Under the pieces are notes generated by a model that saw nothing but the letters and a program-made list of their open reading frames with translations, was not told where the DNA came from and did not search any database. Positions 1 through 6,440 of a stretch of 19,360 bases of DNA are shown here, piece by piece; the stretch's first letter is position 1, and the number at the start of each line of letters is the position of its first letter. This DNA is from an uncultured Gemmiger sp. (GTDB lineage Bacteria > Bacillota > Clostridia > Oscillospirales > Ruminococcaceae). The DNA is taken from NCBI GenBank assembly GCA_959018215.1, contig CAUEKL010000016.1, forward strand, positions 1 through 19,360, written 5' to 3'. A program made the translations under genes and the position numbers.

Positions 1-1
1 G

Positions 2-409
2 TGCAACTGTTTCGGGGCGCTGCTGGGCGCGGTATTCTGCTGCCGGGAGGACATGTGGTCCCCCACCCTGGACGGGATGGGACGTGGCCTGGGCGGGTTC
101 ATCTACCTGATGGACGCCTACGACGACCTGAACAAGGACAAACGCCGGGGCAGCTTCAACGCGCTGGCCGCCACCGCCGGGGAATTCGGCACCGACAAAG
201 CCGGTTTTGAAGAGCGGTGCCACGAACTTTTGACCCAACAGATGGGCCTGTGTGCCCAGAATTTCAATCTGCTGCCCATTCTGACCGACACACCCGAAGG
301 GCAGCTGCTGCATAACACGATCTATGCCGGGGTGTGGAGCAAGTACGCGCTGGTGAAGGCCATGCGCAGCAAGCCCGGCAAGGCAAGGAAGGGGAAGCAA
401 GACGAATGA
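2..409 (+). CDS. DUF5685 family protein, C-terminal part (5' end outside window)
   Basis: The frame is open from the window edge; 135 residues and a TGA stop are visible, so the start is missing. The visible part begins CNCFGALLG and soon shows a CC pair and the stretch YLMDAYDDLNKDKRRG. The sequence is helical in character, without membrane segments. This pattern and the gene partner fit the DUF5685 family of Firmicutes, whose function is not established. The DAYDDxxxD stretch resembles the aspartate-rich Mg-diphosphate motif of all-alpha isoprenoid synthases, but that is only my inference. The stop codon overlaps the ATG of the DnaJ-domain gene (ATGA), so the two are translationally coupled and probably work together. 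Family assignment is from memory of the sequence pattern, moderately sure. Confidence 0.7.
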   Translation, partial: CNCFGALLGAVFCCREDMWSPTLDGMGRGLGGFIYLMDAYDDLNKDKRRGSFNALAATAGEFGTDKAGFEERCHELLTQQMGLCAQNFNLLPILTDTPEGQLLHNTIYAGVWSKYALVKAMRSKPGKARKGKQDE

Positions 410-1143
410 CCGATCCGTACAGCGTATTGGGCATCCAGCCGGGGGCTGACGAGGAGACCATCAAAAAAGCATACCGCCAGAAGTGCAAGCAGTATCACCC
501 CGACCTGCACCCCGACGACCCCACCTGCGAGGACAAGTTCAAGGAAGTGCAGGCCGCCTACAGTGAGATCATGCGTCTGCGTTCCGGCGGCGGCCGCCAG
601 CAGACCCAAAGCGGATACAGCCAGGGCGGTTCCGGGCCTTACAGCGGTTACGGCCGCCAGAATAACGGCTACCAGGACCCCTTCGGGTTCGGATTCGGGT
701 TTGATCCCTTCGGGTTCGGCGGATACGAGACCCGCAGCAACACCGGCCGGGAATCCCCCGAAATGCAGGCCGCCAACAACTATATCCGCAACGGCTATTA
801 CACCGAAGCGCTCAACGTGCTGAACAGCGTGCCCACGGCCGACCGAACCGCCCGCTGGCATTACTATGCGGCACTGGCCAACTCCGGGCTGGGCAACAAC
901 ATCAACGCCCAGAACGAAGCCCGCACTGCCGTGAGCATGGAACCCAACAACTACGAATACCAGCGGCTGCTGGACCGGCTGCAGAATCCCGGACGCACCT
1001 ACACTTCCTACCAGCAAGCCTACACCCAGCCCGGGTCCCGCATGCAGCAGGGCAACTTCTGCCTGCAGGCCTGGCTGTATCTGATGATGTGCAACCTGTG
1101 CAGCATCTGCTGCTGCGGACGCGGCGGCTTCTTCTGCTGCTGA
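406..1143 (+). CDS. DnaJ-domain protein with TPR-like region and cysteine-rich tail
   Basis: This is a 245-residue protein with an N-terminal J domain (residues 4-60: DPYSVLGIQPGADEETIKKA, then the HPD motif at 31-33 that stimulates Hsp70 ATPase). A Gly/Ser/Tyr/Gln-rich linker with FGFGFGFDPFGFGG (about 93-106) resembles a DnaJ G/F region. Residues 118-193 look like TPR helices (NNYIRNGYYTEALNVL, then WHYYAALANSGLGN). The C-terminus is hydrophobic and ends in a cysteine cluster (eight Cys in the last 27 residues, ending GGFFCC). It lacks the DnaJ zinc finger and C-terminal substrate domains, so it is a specialised J-protein, not housekeeping dnaJ. The start at 406 is chosen because the J domain begins there and the ATG overlaps the upstream stop; an ATG at 334 is in frame but falls inside the upstream gene. 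Confidence 0.88.
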   Translation: MTDPYSVLGIQPGADEETIKKAYRQKCKQYHPDLHPDDPTCEDKFKEVQAAYSEIMRLRSGGGRQQTQSGYSQGGSGPYSGYGRQNNGYQDPFGFGFGFDPFGFGGYETRSNTGRESPEMQAANNYIRNGYYTEALNVLNSVPTADRTARWHYYAALANSGLGNNINAQNEARTAVSMEPNNYEYQRLLDRLQNPGRTYTSYQQAYTQPGSRMQQGNFCLQAWLYLMMCNLCSICCCGRGGFFCC

Positions 1144-1167
1144 CTGATTTTTTCCATACAAAGCAAA

Positions 1168-1210
1168 CAGCCCTTCTTCCCGGCGATGGCCGCCAAAGGA
1201 AGAAGGGCTG
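1168..1210. terminator. Bidirectional intrinsic terminator between the DnaJ-domain gene and the YkgJ-like gene
   Basis: A perfect 13-bp stem is formed by 1168-1180 (CAGCCCTTCTTCC) and 1198-1210, with a small inner CGGC/GCCG hairpin in the loop. On the plus strand it is followed by CTTTATTTTG. On the minus strand it follows the YkgJ-like stop at 1223 by 12 bases and leads into a T-rich stretch. Confidence 0.85.
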
Positions 1211-1222
1211 CTTTATTTTGAT

Positions 1223-1924
1223 TCAGGGTACAATTCCCAGCAATTTGCGCAGGACCGCATACAAAGCATCCAGGTTTTCCCGGAACTGCGGGTAGAACTC
1301 ATCCCGGGTGGAGTAATCGTAGTACAAAGCCCGTTCGATGCGCCGCACCGCCGGGGCAAAGCGGGGATGTTCCCTGCCCCCCGCGGCTTTGAGCAGGTCG
1401 GACAGGCGGGTGCACTCCACCGCCCAGGAAGCGTCCGTACCGCCCCGTTCGGTCACGCCGGCATGGTCCAGATACTTGGCCAGGGTCCGGCCGGGCGCGG
1501 TAGTTCCGCACAACGGCAGCTGGGGAAAGTATTCCACCCGGGCAGTGTCCGGGTCAATGGACTGGCCCAGCGGATACAAGGCGCAGGCCAGCGGACGGGC
1601 CGGATGAACGGCGCAGCCATCCCCTTCCAGAAACGGACAGTCCCCGGTTCGGGCCGAAGGGCGCAGTACCAGCACCGGCAGGCAGGAAGCGGCGCCGATC
1701 TCCCGGCGGCAGAAGGCATCCGCCACCGTGCGGGGCGGCAGGCGCATCCACCGGGCCAGGCGGTACAGGTCCAGACCGGACAGCACCAGGTCCCGGCGGC
1801 TGCGGCAGCAGTCCCCGCAGCCCGCACAGGCAAAGGAGAATTCATCCGACGGTTTCAGCCGGGGGCAATCCGCCAGGGCGGCCTCCAGTTCCGGTTCCCC
1901 GGTGCGGCCGGGTTCCAGGCTCAC
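1223..1924 (-). CDS. YkgJ-type cysteine-cluster protein (putative metal / Fe-S binding)
   Basis: This is a 233-residue protein of the YkgJ family (CxxCxxCC zinc- or iron-binding domain). Visible motif: residues 33-40 CAGCGDCC, then C96 (DCPFLEGDGC), C104 and the segment VHPARPLACALYP with C114. This is the family pattern CxxCxxCC...C...C.(I/V)H..RP..C, which binds a metal ion or Fe-S cluster; the biochemical role is not established. There is no signal peptide or membrane segment, so it is cytoplasmic. Translation begins at GTG 1924, which overlaps the TGA stop of the dehydrogenase gene (GTGA), so it is the last gene of the operon running from 4212. Function remains open; the family call is firm. 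Confidence 0.85.
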   Translation of the reverse strand: MSLEPGRTGEPELEAALADCPRLKPSDEFSFACAGCGDCCRSRRDLVLSGLDLYRLARWMRLPPRTVADAFCRREIGAASCLPVLVLRPSARTGDCPFLEGDGCAVHPARPLACALYPLGQSIDPDTARVEYFPQLPLCGTTAPGRTLAKYLDHAGVTERGGTDASWAVECTRLSDLLKAAGGREHPRFAPAVRRIERALYYDYSTRDEFYPQFRENLDALYAVLRKLLGIVP

Positions 1925-2907
1925 AGATGCACCTCGTTGGGTTCAGGGCGGCCGGCCGCCATGTTGCTCACCGCCTCAAAGGCGCTCTGCACCATGCTGG
2001 CCACGTTCACATCGGTATAGAAGGCGGTGTGGGGGCTGACGATGACATTGGGAAAGCTGCGCAGCAGGGCCAGTTCCCGGTTGGCCAGGGCTTCGCCGGT
2101 ACGGTTATAGTAGCAGATACCGTTTTCGTCCTCCACCACATCCAGACCGGCGCCGCCGATCTTACCGCTTTCCAGCCCGTTGACCAGCGCCTTGGGCTCG
2201 ATGAGGGTGCCCCGGGCGGTGTTGATGAGCAGCACCCCCGGCTTCATCTTGGCAATGGCTGCCTCATTGATGAGGTAGTGGTTCTCCGGCGTGGCATTCA
2301 GATGCAGGGTGATGACATCGCTCTCGGCATACAGGGTATCCAGGTCCACATACTCCGCCGTGTTGCAGACTTCCTCGTTGGGATACAGGTCATAGGCCAG
2401 GATACGGCAGCCGAACCCGGACAGGTGCCGGATGACCGTGCGGCCGATCTTGCCGGTGCCGATGACACCCACCGCGCAGCTGGACAGGTCCTTGCCCATC
2501 TTGCCGGGCAGGGAGTAATCCTGGGCTGCGGCCCGCAGCATGATCTGGTTCATCTTGCGGGTGGCCATGAGCATGAGCATAATGGCGTAGTTGGCCACCC
2601 CTTCCGGCGGATAATGGCTGTGGGAGACCCGCAGCCCCAGCTCCTTGGCGGTATCCAAGGGAATGTGGTCGTACCCGATGCTGCGGCAGGGCAGGTACCG
2701 CACCCCCATTCCGGCAAAGGTGTGCAGGTACTCGGGAAGGATCTCGCAGGGGTTGGTGCTCACTGCGTCGCAGCCTTCGGCCAGGTGCAGGTTATCCGGG
2801 CGAGGCGGCTCGGAGGTCCAGGCATAGTCGATGCCGTATTTCTGTTTGAAGGTTTCACAGTAGGGCAGTTCATCGAACTCCCGCAGGGTATAGAAAAAGA
2901 TCTTCAT
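1921..2907 (-). CDS. D-isomer-specific 2-hydroxyacid dehydrogenase (D-lactate dehydrogenase-like)
   Basis: This 328-residue NAD-dependent enzyme probably interconverts pyruvate and D-lactate or a related 2-oxo/2-hydroxy acid pair in the cytoplasm. The Rossmann motif GTGKIG is at 150-155, followed by an Asp at 173 (AYDLYP) expected for NAD rather than NADP preference. The catalytic triad of the family is visible: Arg232 (NTARGTLIE), Glu259 (DVVEDE) and His293 (SPHTAFYT). The N-terminal substrate domain has RSIGYDHIPLDTAKELGLRV, as in clostridial LDH and VanH proteins. Length is normal. A GGAGG site (2917-2923) precedes the ATG; the gene lies 18 bp after the esterase and overlaps the YkgJ-like gene. 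VanH itself is unlikely because no D-Ala-D-Lac ligase is nearby. Exact substrate is not determined by sequence. Confidence 0.88.
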   Translation of the reverse strand: MKIFFYTLREFDELPYCETFKQKYGIDYAWTSEPPRPDNLHLAEGCDAVSTNPCEILPEYLHTFAGMGVRYLPCRSIGYDHIPLDTAKELGLRVSHSHYPPEGVANYAIMLMLMATRKMNQIMLRAAAQDYSLPGKMGKDLSSCAVGVIGTGKIGRTVIRHLSGFGCRILAYDLYPNEEVCNTAEYVDLDTLYAESDVITLHLNATPENHYLINEAAIAKMKPGVLLINTARGTLIEPKALVNGLESGKIGGAGLDVVEDENGICYYNRTGEALANRELALLRSFPNVIVSPHTAFYTDVNVASMVQSAFEAVSNMAAGRPEPNEVHL

Positions 2908-2925
2908 GGCAAAAACGCCTCCCTA

Positions 2926-3732
2926 TTACAGGTGAAAATCAAAAACATCGGCCAACCAGTCGATGCACAACGGCAACCAGGTTGCATTATGGGGATCGGG
3001 ATGGTTCACCTCACGGTGGCAGGTGCTGCTGCCGTGGGAACCATGGGGAAACAGGTGGAGCTCATAGGAAATCCGGTTTTTCTGCAGGGCTCCGGCCAGC
3101 AGAAGGGAGTTTTCCACCGGGACCAGCTCGTCCGCCACCGTGTGCCAGATAAAGAAAGGCGGCAGACCGGGCCGGACCTGGTTTTCCAGGCTGAAAAGGT
3201 CCCACAGGGCCGGGTCCTGCCCGGCCAGGTTGCGGATGGAATCCTTGTGGGTGAAGGCGCCGGAGGTGATGACCGGATACCCCAGAATCACCGCATCGGG
3301 GCACAGCTGCGCCGCCTCCGCGCACAGGGCCTCGCAGATTTCGGGACGATGGGTCAACAGTGCGGTGGAGGCCGCCAGGTGCCCGCCCGCCGAAAATCCG
3401 CACACCGCCAGGCGGTGAGGGTCCAGGTGGAGCGCCTCTGCGTTCCGGCGCAGGTGCAAAATGGCGCCGGCTGCATCCCGCAGCGGGGCAAATCCCAAAG
3501 GCGCCGGGGTGGTATTGGCGGTGGTGTAGGTCAGGATAAACACCTGATACCCCGCATTGAGGAAGTTCATGGCCACAGGGTCCCCTTCCCGGTGGCCGCA
3601 GTGGTCGTACCCACCGCCGGGGATGATCAGCACCCCGGGACGCACCTGATACTCCGGCATGTGGTCATTGGGGTCCCGAAGATACCCCACGATGCGGGCG
3701 CCGCCGGGCAGGATGGATTCATACAGATGCAT
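2926..3732 (-). CDS. Alpha/beta-hydrolase, acetyl-esterase / BD-FAE-like
   Basis: This is a 268-residue serine hydrolase. The oxyanion-hole segment LIIPGGGYDHC is at about 35-45. The nucleophile elbow GFSAGG places Ser114. Asp201 (HTVADELVP) and His233 (FPHGSHGSS) complete the triad. The PGGGY motif and layout match the esterase/lipase group containing BD-FAE and acetyl-xylan esterase-like proteins, which remove acetyl or other acyl groups from sugars. No signal peptide is seen, so it would act on imported, small acylated substrates. An AGAGGCG ribosome site lies before the ATG. It is 15 bp downstream of the C_GCAxxG gene and 18 bp upstream of the dehydrogenase, hence one operon. The true substrate is unknown. 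Confidence 0.85.
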   Translation of the reverse strand: MHLYESILPGGARIVGYLRDPNDHMPEYQVRPGVLIIPGGGYDHCGHREGDPVAMNFLNAGYQVFILTYTTANTTPAPLGFAPLRDAAGAILHLRRNAEALHLDPHRLAVCGFSAGGHLAASTALLTHRPEICEALCAEAAQLCPDAVILGYPVITSGAFTHKDSIRNLAGQDPALWDLFSLENQVRPGLPPFFIWHTVADELVPVENSLLLAGALQKNRISYELHLFPHGSHGSSTCHREVNHPDPHNATWLPLCIDWLADVFDFHL

Positions 3733-3747
3733 GAAAAATCGCCTCTT

Positions 3748-4212
3748 TTATTTGCGTTCGGTCAGCGGATGGGCGGCAATGTACTCATCCAGAATGTTGG
3801 CCGCCAGCCGGACCAGTTCCGGGCAGGGACGCTTTTTGTAATATTCCGGGGTGCGGGGGCTGGCCACCGGGCTGCCTTCCGCCTTGGCCAGGCCCAGCAG
3901 TTCCCGGCAGACGATACTGCCGCCGCCGTTTTCGGTGCGGTAGCGTTCCGCCAGGGCCTGGACTTCGGTATACAAAGCGGTCTTCTGGGCGGGGTCGGGA
4001 CTGCCGTACAGCGCCCCCAGCACCAGGACAACGCCGGAGAAGGCGCCGCAGACTTCCCGCAGGCGCCCTACCCCGCCGCCGAACCCGGCCGACATGGTCA
4101 GGGCCTGTTCCGGGGTCAGGTGCATCTCCTCCGCAAACGCCAGGGCCACCGACTGCGCACAGTTGTAGCCTTTCATAAAATTGTTATAGGCTGCATCGCC
4201 GTGAATAGACAT
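3748..4212 (-). CDS. C_GCAxxG_C_C family protein
   Basis: This is a 154-residue protein with the four conserved cysteines of the C_GCAxxG_C_C family: C18 (GYNCAQSV), C55 in VCGAFSG, C102 and C130. The glycine-rich stretch SAGFGGGVGR precedes the core motif, as is usual. The family is thought to bind a metal or redox cofactor and is sometimes fused or adjacent to redox proteins; no activity is established. The start at 4212 is chosen because an AAGGAAG site (4220-4226) precedes it and homology begins here; the open frame reaches upstream to 4302, but that part is not family sequence. It is the first gene of a four-gene minus-strand operon ending at 1223. Confidence 0.85.
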   Translation of the reverse strand: MSIHGDAAYNNFMKGYNCAQSVALAFAEEMHLTPEQALTMSAGFGGGVGRLREVCGAFSGVVLVLGALYGSPDPAQKTALYTEVQALAERYRTENGGGSIVCRELLGLAKAEGSPVASPRTPEYYKKRPCPELVRLAANILDEYIAAHPLTERK

Positions 4213-4266
4213 TGGTACACTTCCTTGTAAGAGATTGATTTGATTCTTGTTTTTGTTCCACCCAAT

Positions 4267-4295
4267 AGAATAGCGCAAACCGCCCCGTTTGAAAA
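4267..4295 (-). promoter_or_regulatory. Possible sigma-A promoter of the C_GCAxxG operon
   Basis: On the minus strand, TTTTCA (4295-4290) and TATTCT (4272-4267) are 17 bp apart, each matching consensus at four of six positions. It would start transcription about 50 bases before the ATG at 4212. The matches are weak. Confidence 0.35.
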
Positions 4296-4308
4296 GGGGC
4301 ATTCCCCT
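4295..4308. terminator. Short GC hairpin followed by T-rich tract between divergent genes
   Basis: AGGGG (4295-4299) and CCCCT (4304-4308) form a 5-bp stem with a CATT loop. On the plus strand it is followed by GTTTTTGAATTTTTTG. It sits just upstream of the htpG promoter and may insulate it from read-through, but the stem is short. Confidence 0.3.
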
Positions 4309-4342
4309 GTTTTTGAATTTTTTGTAAAAAGGCCGGTTTGCC

Positions 4343-4369
4343 CTTGCACTTTACAGAACAGAGTGCTAC
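4343..4369 (+). promoter_or_regulatory. Upstream, degenerate CIRCE operator (HrcA site)
   Basis: The left arm CTTGCACTT (4343-4351), nine spacer bases and the right arm GAGTGCTAC (4361-4369) match the CIRCE consensus TTAGCACTC-N9-GAGTGCTAA at 6/9 and 8/9 positions. It covers the -35 element of the htpG promoter and lies 34 bp centre to centre from the better operator. CIRCE is the known binding site of the repressor HrcA. Confidence 0.6.
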
Positions 4370-4377
4370 ACTATCAT
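4350..4377 (+). promoter_or_regulatory. Sigma-A promoter of htpG
   Basis: TTTACA (4350-4355) and TATCAT (4372-4377) are 16 bp apart, each 5/6 to consensus. The predicted start near 4384 falls inside the downstream CIRCE operator, giving a leader of about 68 bases. A bound repressor at either operator would block polymerase. Confidence 0.7.
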
Positions 4378-4403
4378 TAGCACTTGACGCAACCGAGTGC
4401 TAA
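4377..4403 (+). promoter_or_regulatory. CIRCE operator (HrcA site) of htpG
   Basis: TTAGCACTT (4377-4385), a nine-base spacer and GAGTGCTAA (4395-4403) match the CIRCE consensus with a single mismatch (last base of the left arm). It sits at the predicted transcription start, the usual place for HrcA repression of class I heat-shock genes. HrcA itself is not in the window. Confidence 0.93.
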
Positions 4404-4451
4404 ATCATAGTAAAGCAAACAAAATTCAGATACAAAGAGGTCGATCACAAG

Positions 4452-6356
4452 ATGGCTATGCGTCAATTCAAGGCCGAGAGCAAAAAGCTGCTGGACCTGA
4501 TGATCAATTCTATTTACACCAACAAGGAGATTTTTCTGCGCGAACTGATCTCCAACGCTTCGGACGCCTGCGACAAGCTGTATTTCAAGTCCCTGACCGA
4601 TACCAGCATCGGGGTGAACAAGGCGGACCTGAAAATTCACATTGCCGCCGACAAGGACACCCGCACCCTGACCGTCAGCGATAACGGCATCGGCATGACC
4701 AAGGACGAGCTGGAAAAGAACCTGGGCACCATCGCCAAGTCCGGCAGCCTGGACTTCAAGCAGGAGAACCAGAACGAGAACATCGACATCATCGGCCAGT
4801 TCGGCGTGGGCTTCTACTCCGCCTTCATGGTGGCGTCCAAGGTGACGGTCATCTCCCGCGCCCTGGGTTCCGACGAAGCCTGGAAATGGGAGTCCAAGGG
4901 TGTGGAAGGCTACACCCTGACCCCCGCCGAGAAGGAGGACGTGGGCACCGATGTGATCATGGTGCTGAAAGAGGATTCCGAAAACGAGGATTACAGCCAC
5001 TATCTGGAAGAGTACACCCTGGCCGATCTGGTGAAGAAATACAGCGACTATGTGCACTATCCCATCACCATGTACCGGGAGAAGAGCCGCCAGAAGCCGA
5101 AGCCGGAGGATGCCGGTGACGACTACAAGCCGGAGTGGGAGACCTACACCGAGCTGGAGACGCTGAACAGCATGGTGCCCATCTGGAAGCGGGACAAGAA
5201 GGACCTGAAGGATGAGGACTACAACGAGTTCTACAAGAACCGCTTCAACGATTACACCGATCCGCTGCGGGTGATCACCTCCCGCACCGAAGGCACCGCC
5301 ACCTACACCGCCCTGCTCTTCGTACCCGGCCGTACTCCCTATGACTATTACACCAAGGAATATGAAAAGGGCCTGGCCCTGTACGCTTCCGGCGTGCTGA
5401 TCATGGAAAAGTGCGCCGACCTGCTGCCCGATTACTTCAGCTTTGTCAAGGGCGTGGTGGACAGCGAGGACCTGAGCCTGAACATCAGCCGTGAGACCCT
5501 GCAGAAGGACAGCCAGCTGCGCCTGATGCGCAACAGCCTGGAAAAGAAGATCAAGAACGAGCTGCATGCTATGCTGGTCAACGACCGGGAGAAGTACGAG
5601 ACCTTCTGGAAGTCCTTCGGCCGTCAGATCAAATTCGGCATTTACGGAGACTACGGCATGCACAAGGACCTGCTGGCCGACCTGCTGATGTTCTTCTCCG
5701 CCAAGGAGCAGAAGTATGTGACCCTGGACGAGTACATCGAGAAGATGCCCGAAGACCAGAAGTGCATCTACTACGCCGCCGGCGACGATGCTTCCCGCCT
5801 GAGCAAGCTGCCCAACGCCCAGCTGGTGCTGAGCAAGGGCTACGATCTGCTGCTGTGCACCGAGGACGTGGATGAGTTCTGCCTGCAGATCATGCACAAC
5901 TACAAGGAGAAGGAGTTCAAGAACATCAACTCCGGCGATCTGGGCCTGGCCACCGACGAGGAAAAGAAGGCCGCCGAGGATGCCGCCACCGAGAACAAGG
6001 ACCTGTTTGAGGCCATCAAGAACGCCCTGAACGGCAAGATCAAGGAAGTCAAGGCCAACCCGACCCTGAAAGACCATCCGGTGAGCCTGTCCAGCGAGGG
6101 CGGGCTGTCCATGGAGATGGAGAAGGTCCTGCGCAAGATGCCCGGCAACACCGAAGGCATGGAGAGCACCAAGGTGCTGGAACTGAACACCACCCATCCC
6201 GTCTTTGCCGCCCTGCAGGCCGCCCAGGCTGCCGGCGACACCGACAAGATCAACAAATACAGCGAGCTGCTGTATGACCAGGCCCTGCTCATCGAGGGTC
6301 TGCCCATCGAGGACCCCGTGGCCTACGCTCAGCTGGTCTGCGAACTGATGAAGTAA
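4452..6356 (+). CDS. htpG: Molecular chaperone HtpG (Hsp90)
   Basis: This is a 634-residue cytoplasmic ATP-dependent chaperone of normal HtpG length. The N-terminal GHKL ATPase domain shows the Hsp90 signature YTNKEIFLRELISNASDAC (about 22-40), DNGIGM (77-82) and GQFGVGFYSAFMV (115-127). The middle domain includes DLSLNISRETLQ, which carries the arginine that contacts ATP gamma-phosphate in the family. The C-terminal part, rich in helix, is the dimerisation domain and there is no MEEVD tail, as in bacteria. AGAGG (4436-4440) precedes the ATG at 4452. It is a single-gene unit with a CIRCE-controlled promoter upstream and a strong hairpin terminator downstream, so it should be induced by heat through loss of HrcA repression. 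Confidence 0.98.
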   Translation: MAMRQFKAESKKLLDLMINSIYTNKEIFLRELISNASDACDKLYFKSLTDTSIGVNKADLKIHIAADKDTRTLTVSDNGIGMTKDELEKNLGTIAKSGSLDFKQENQNENIDIIGQFGVGFYSAFMVASKVTVISRALGSDEAWKWESKGVEGYTLTPAEKEDVGTDVIMVLKEDSENEDYSHYLEEYTLADLVKKYSDYVHYPITMYREKSRQKPKPEDAGDDYKPEWETYTELETLNSMVPIWKRDKKDLKDEDYNEFYKNRFNDYTDPLRVITSRTEGTATYTALLFVPGRTPYDYYTKEYEKGLALYASGVLIMEKCADLLPDYFSFVKGVVDSEDLSLNISRETLQKDSQLRLMRNSLEKKIKNELHAMLVNDREKYETFWKSFGRQIKFGIYGDYGMHKDLLADLLMFFSAKEQKYVTLDEYIEKMPEDQKCIYYAAGDDASRLSKLPNAQLVLSKGYDLLLCTEDVDEFCLQIMHNYKEKEFKNINSGDLGLATDEEKKAAEDAATENKDLFEAIKNALNGKIKEVKANPTLKDHPVSLSSEGGLSMEMEKVLRKMPGNTEGMESTKVLELNTTHPVFAALQAAQAAGDTDKINKYSELLYDQALLIEGLPIEDPVAYAQLVCELMK

Positions 6357-6376
6357 TTTTCCAATACAAGTGAAAC

Positions 6377-6440
6377 CAAACCAGGGCGCTCTGCCCCTGC
6401 TCCGCTTTGTGCGGAACAGGACGCAGGGCGCCCTGGTTTG
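6377..6440. terminator. Long bidirectional terminator between htpG and the sensor kinase gene
   Basis: A perfect 13-bp stem (6377-6389, CAAACCAGGGCGC, with 6428-6440) continues inward for five more pairs. After a small internal loop a further hairpin (CCTG.TCCGC with GCGGA.CAGG, loop TTTGT) follows. About 27 bp are paired in total. Weak T-rich tails lie on both sides. The kinase stop codon begins at 6443, directly beside the stem. Confidence 0.8.

Noticed and set aside
334..405. Earlier in-frame start for the DnaJ-domain protein
   Set aside because: The extra 24 residues lie inside the upstream gene; the J domain begins at the ATG 406 which overlaps the stop codon.
1921..2907. VanH of a vancomycin-resistance cluster
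   Set aside because: The dehydrogenase resembles VanH, but no VanA/B-type ligase or VanX dipeptidase is near; D-LDH-like activity is the simpler reading.
1927..4230. 767-codon open frame on the plus strand, opposite the four-gene operon
   Set aside because: It spans several well-supported minus-strand genes, has Gly/His/Gln-rich low-complexity translation and no homology; it is the usual effect of high third-position GC in the true genes.
4377..6197. 606-codon minus-strand open frame opposite htpG
   Set aside because: Antisense to a certain htpG gene and of biased composition (Leu/Val/Gly/Gln).
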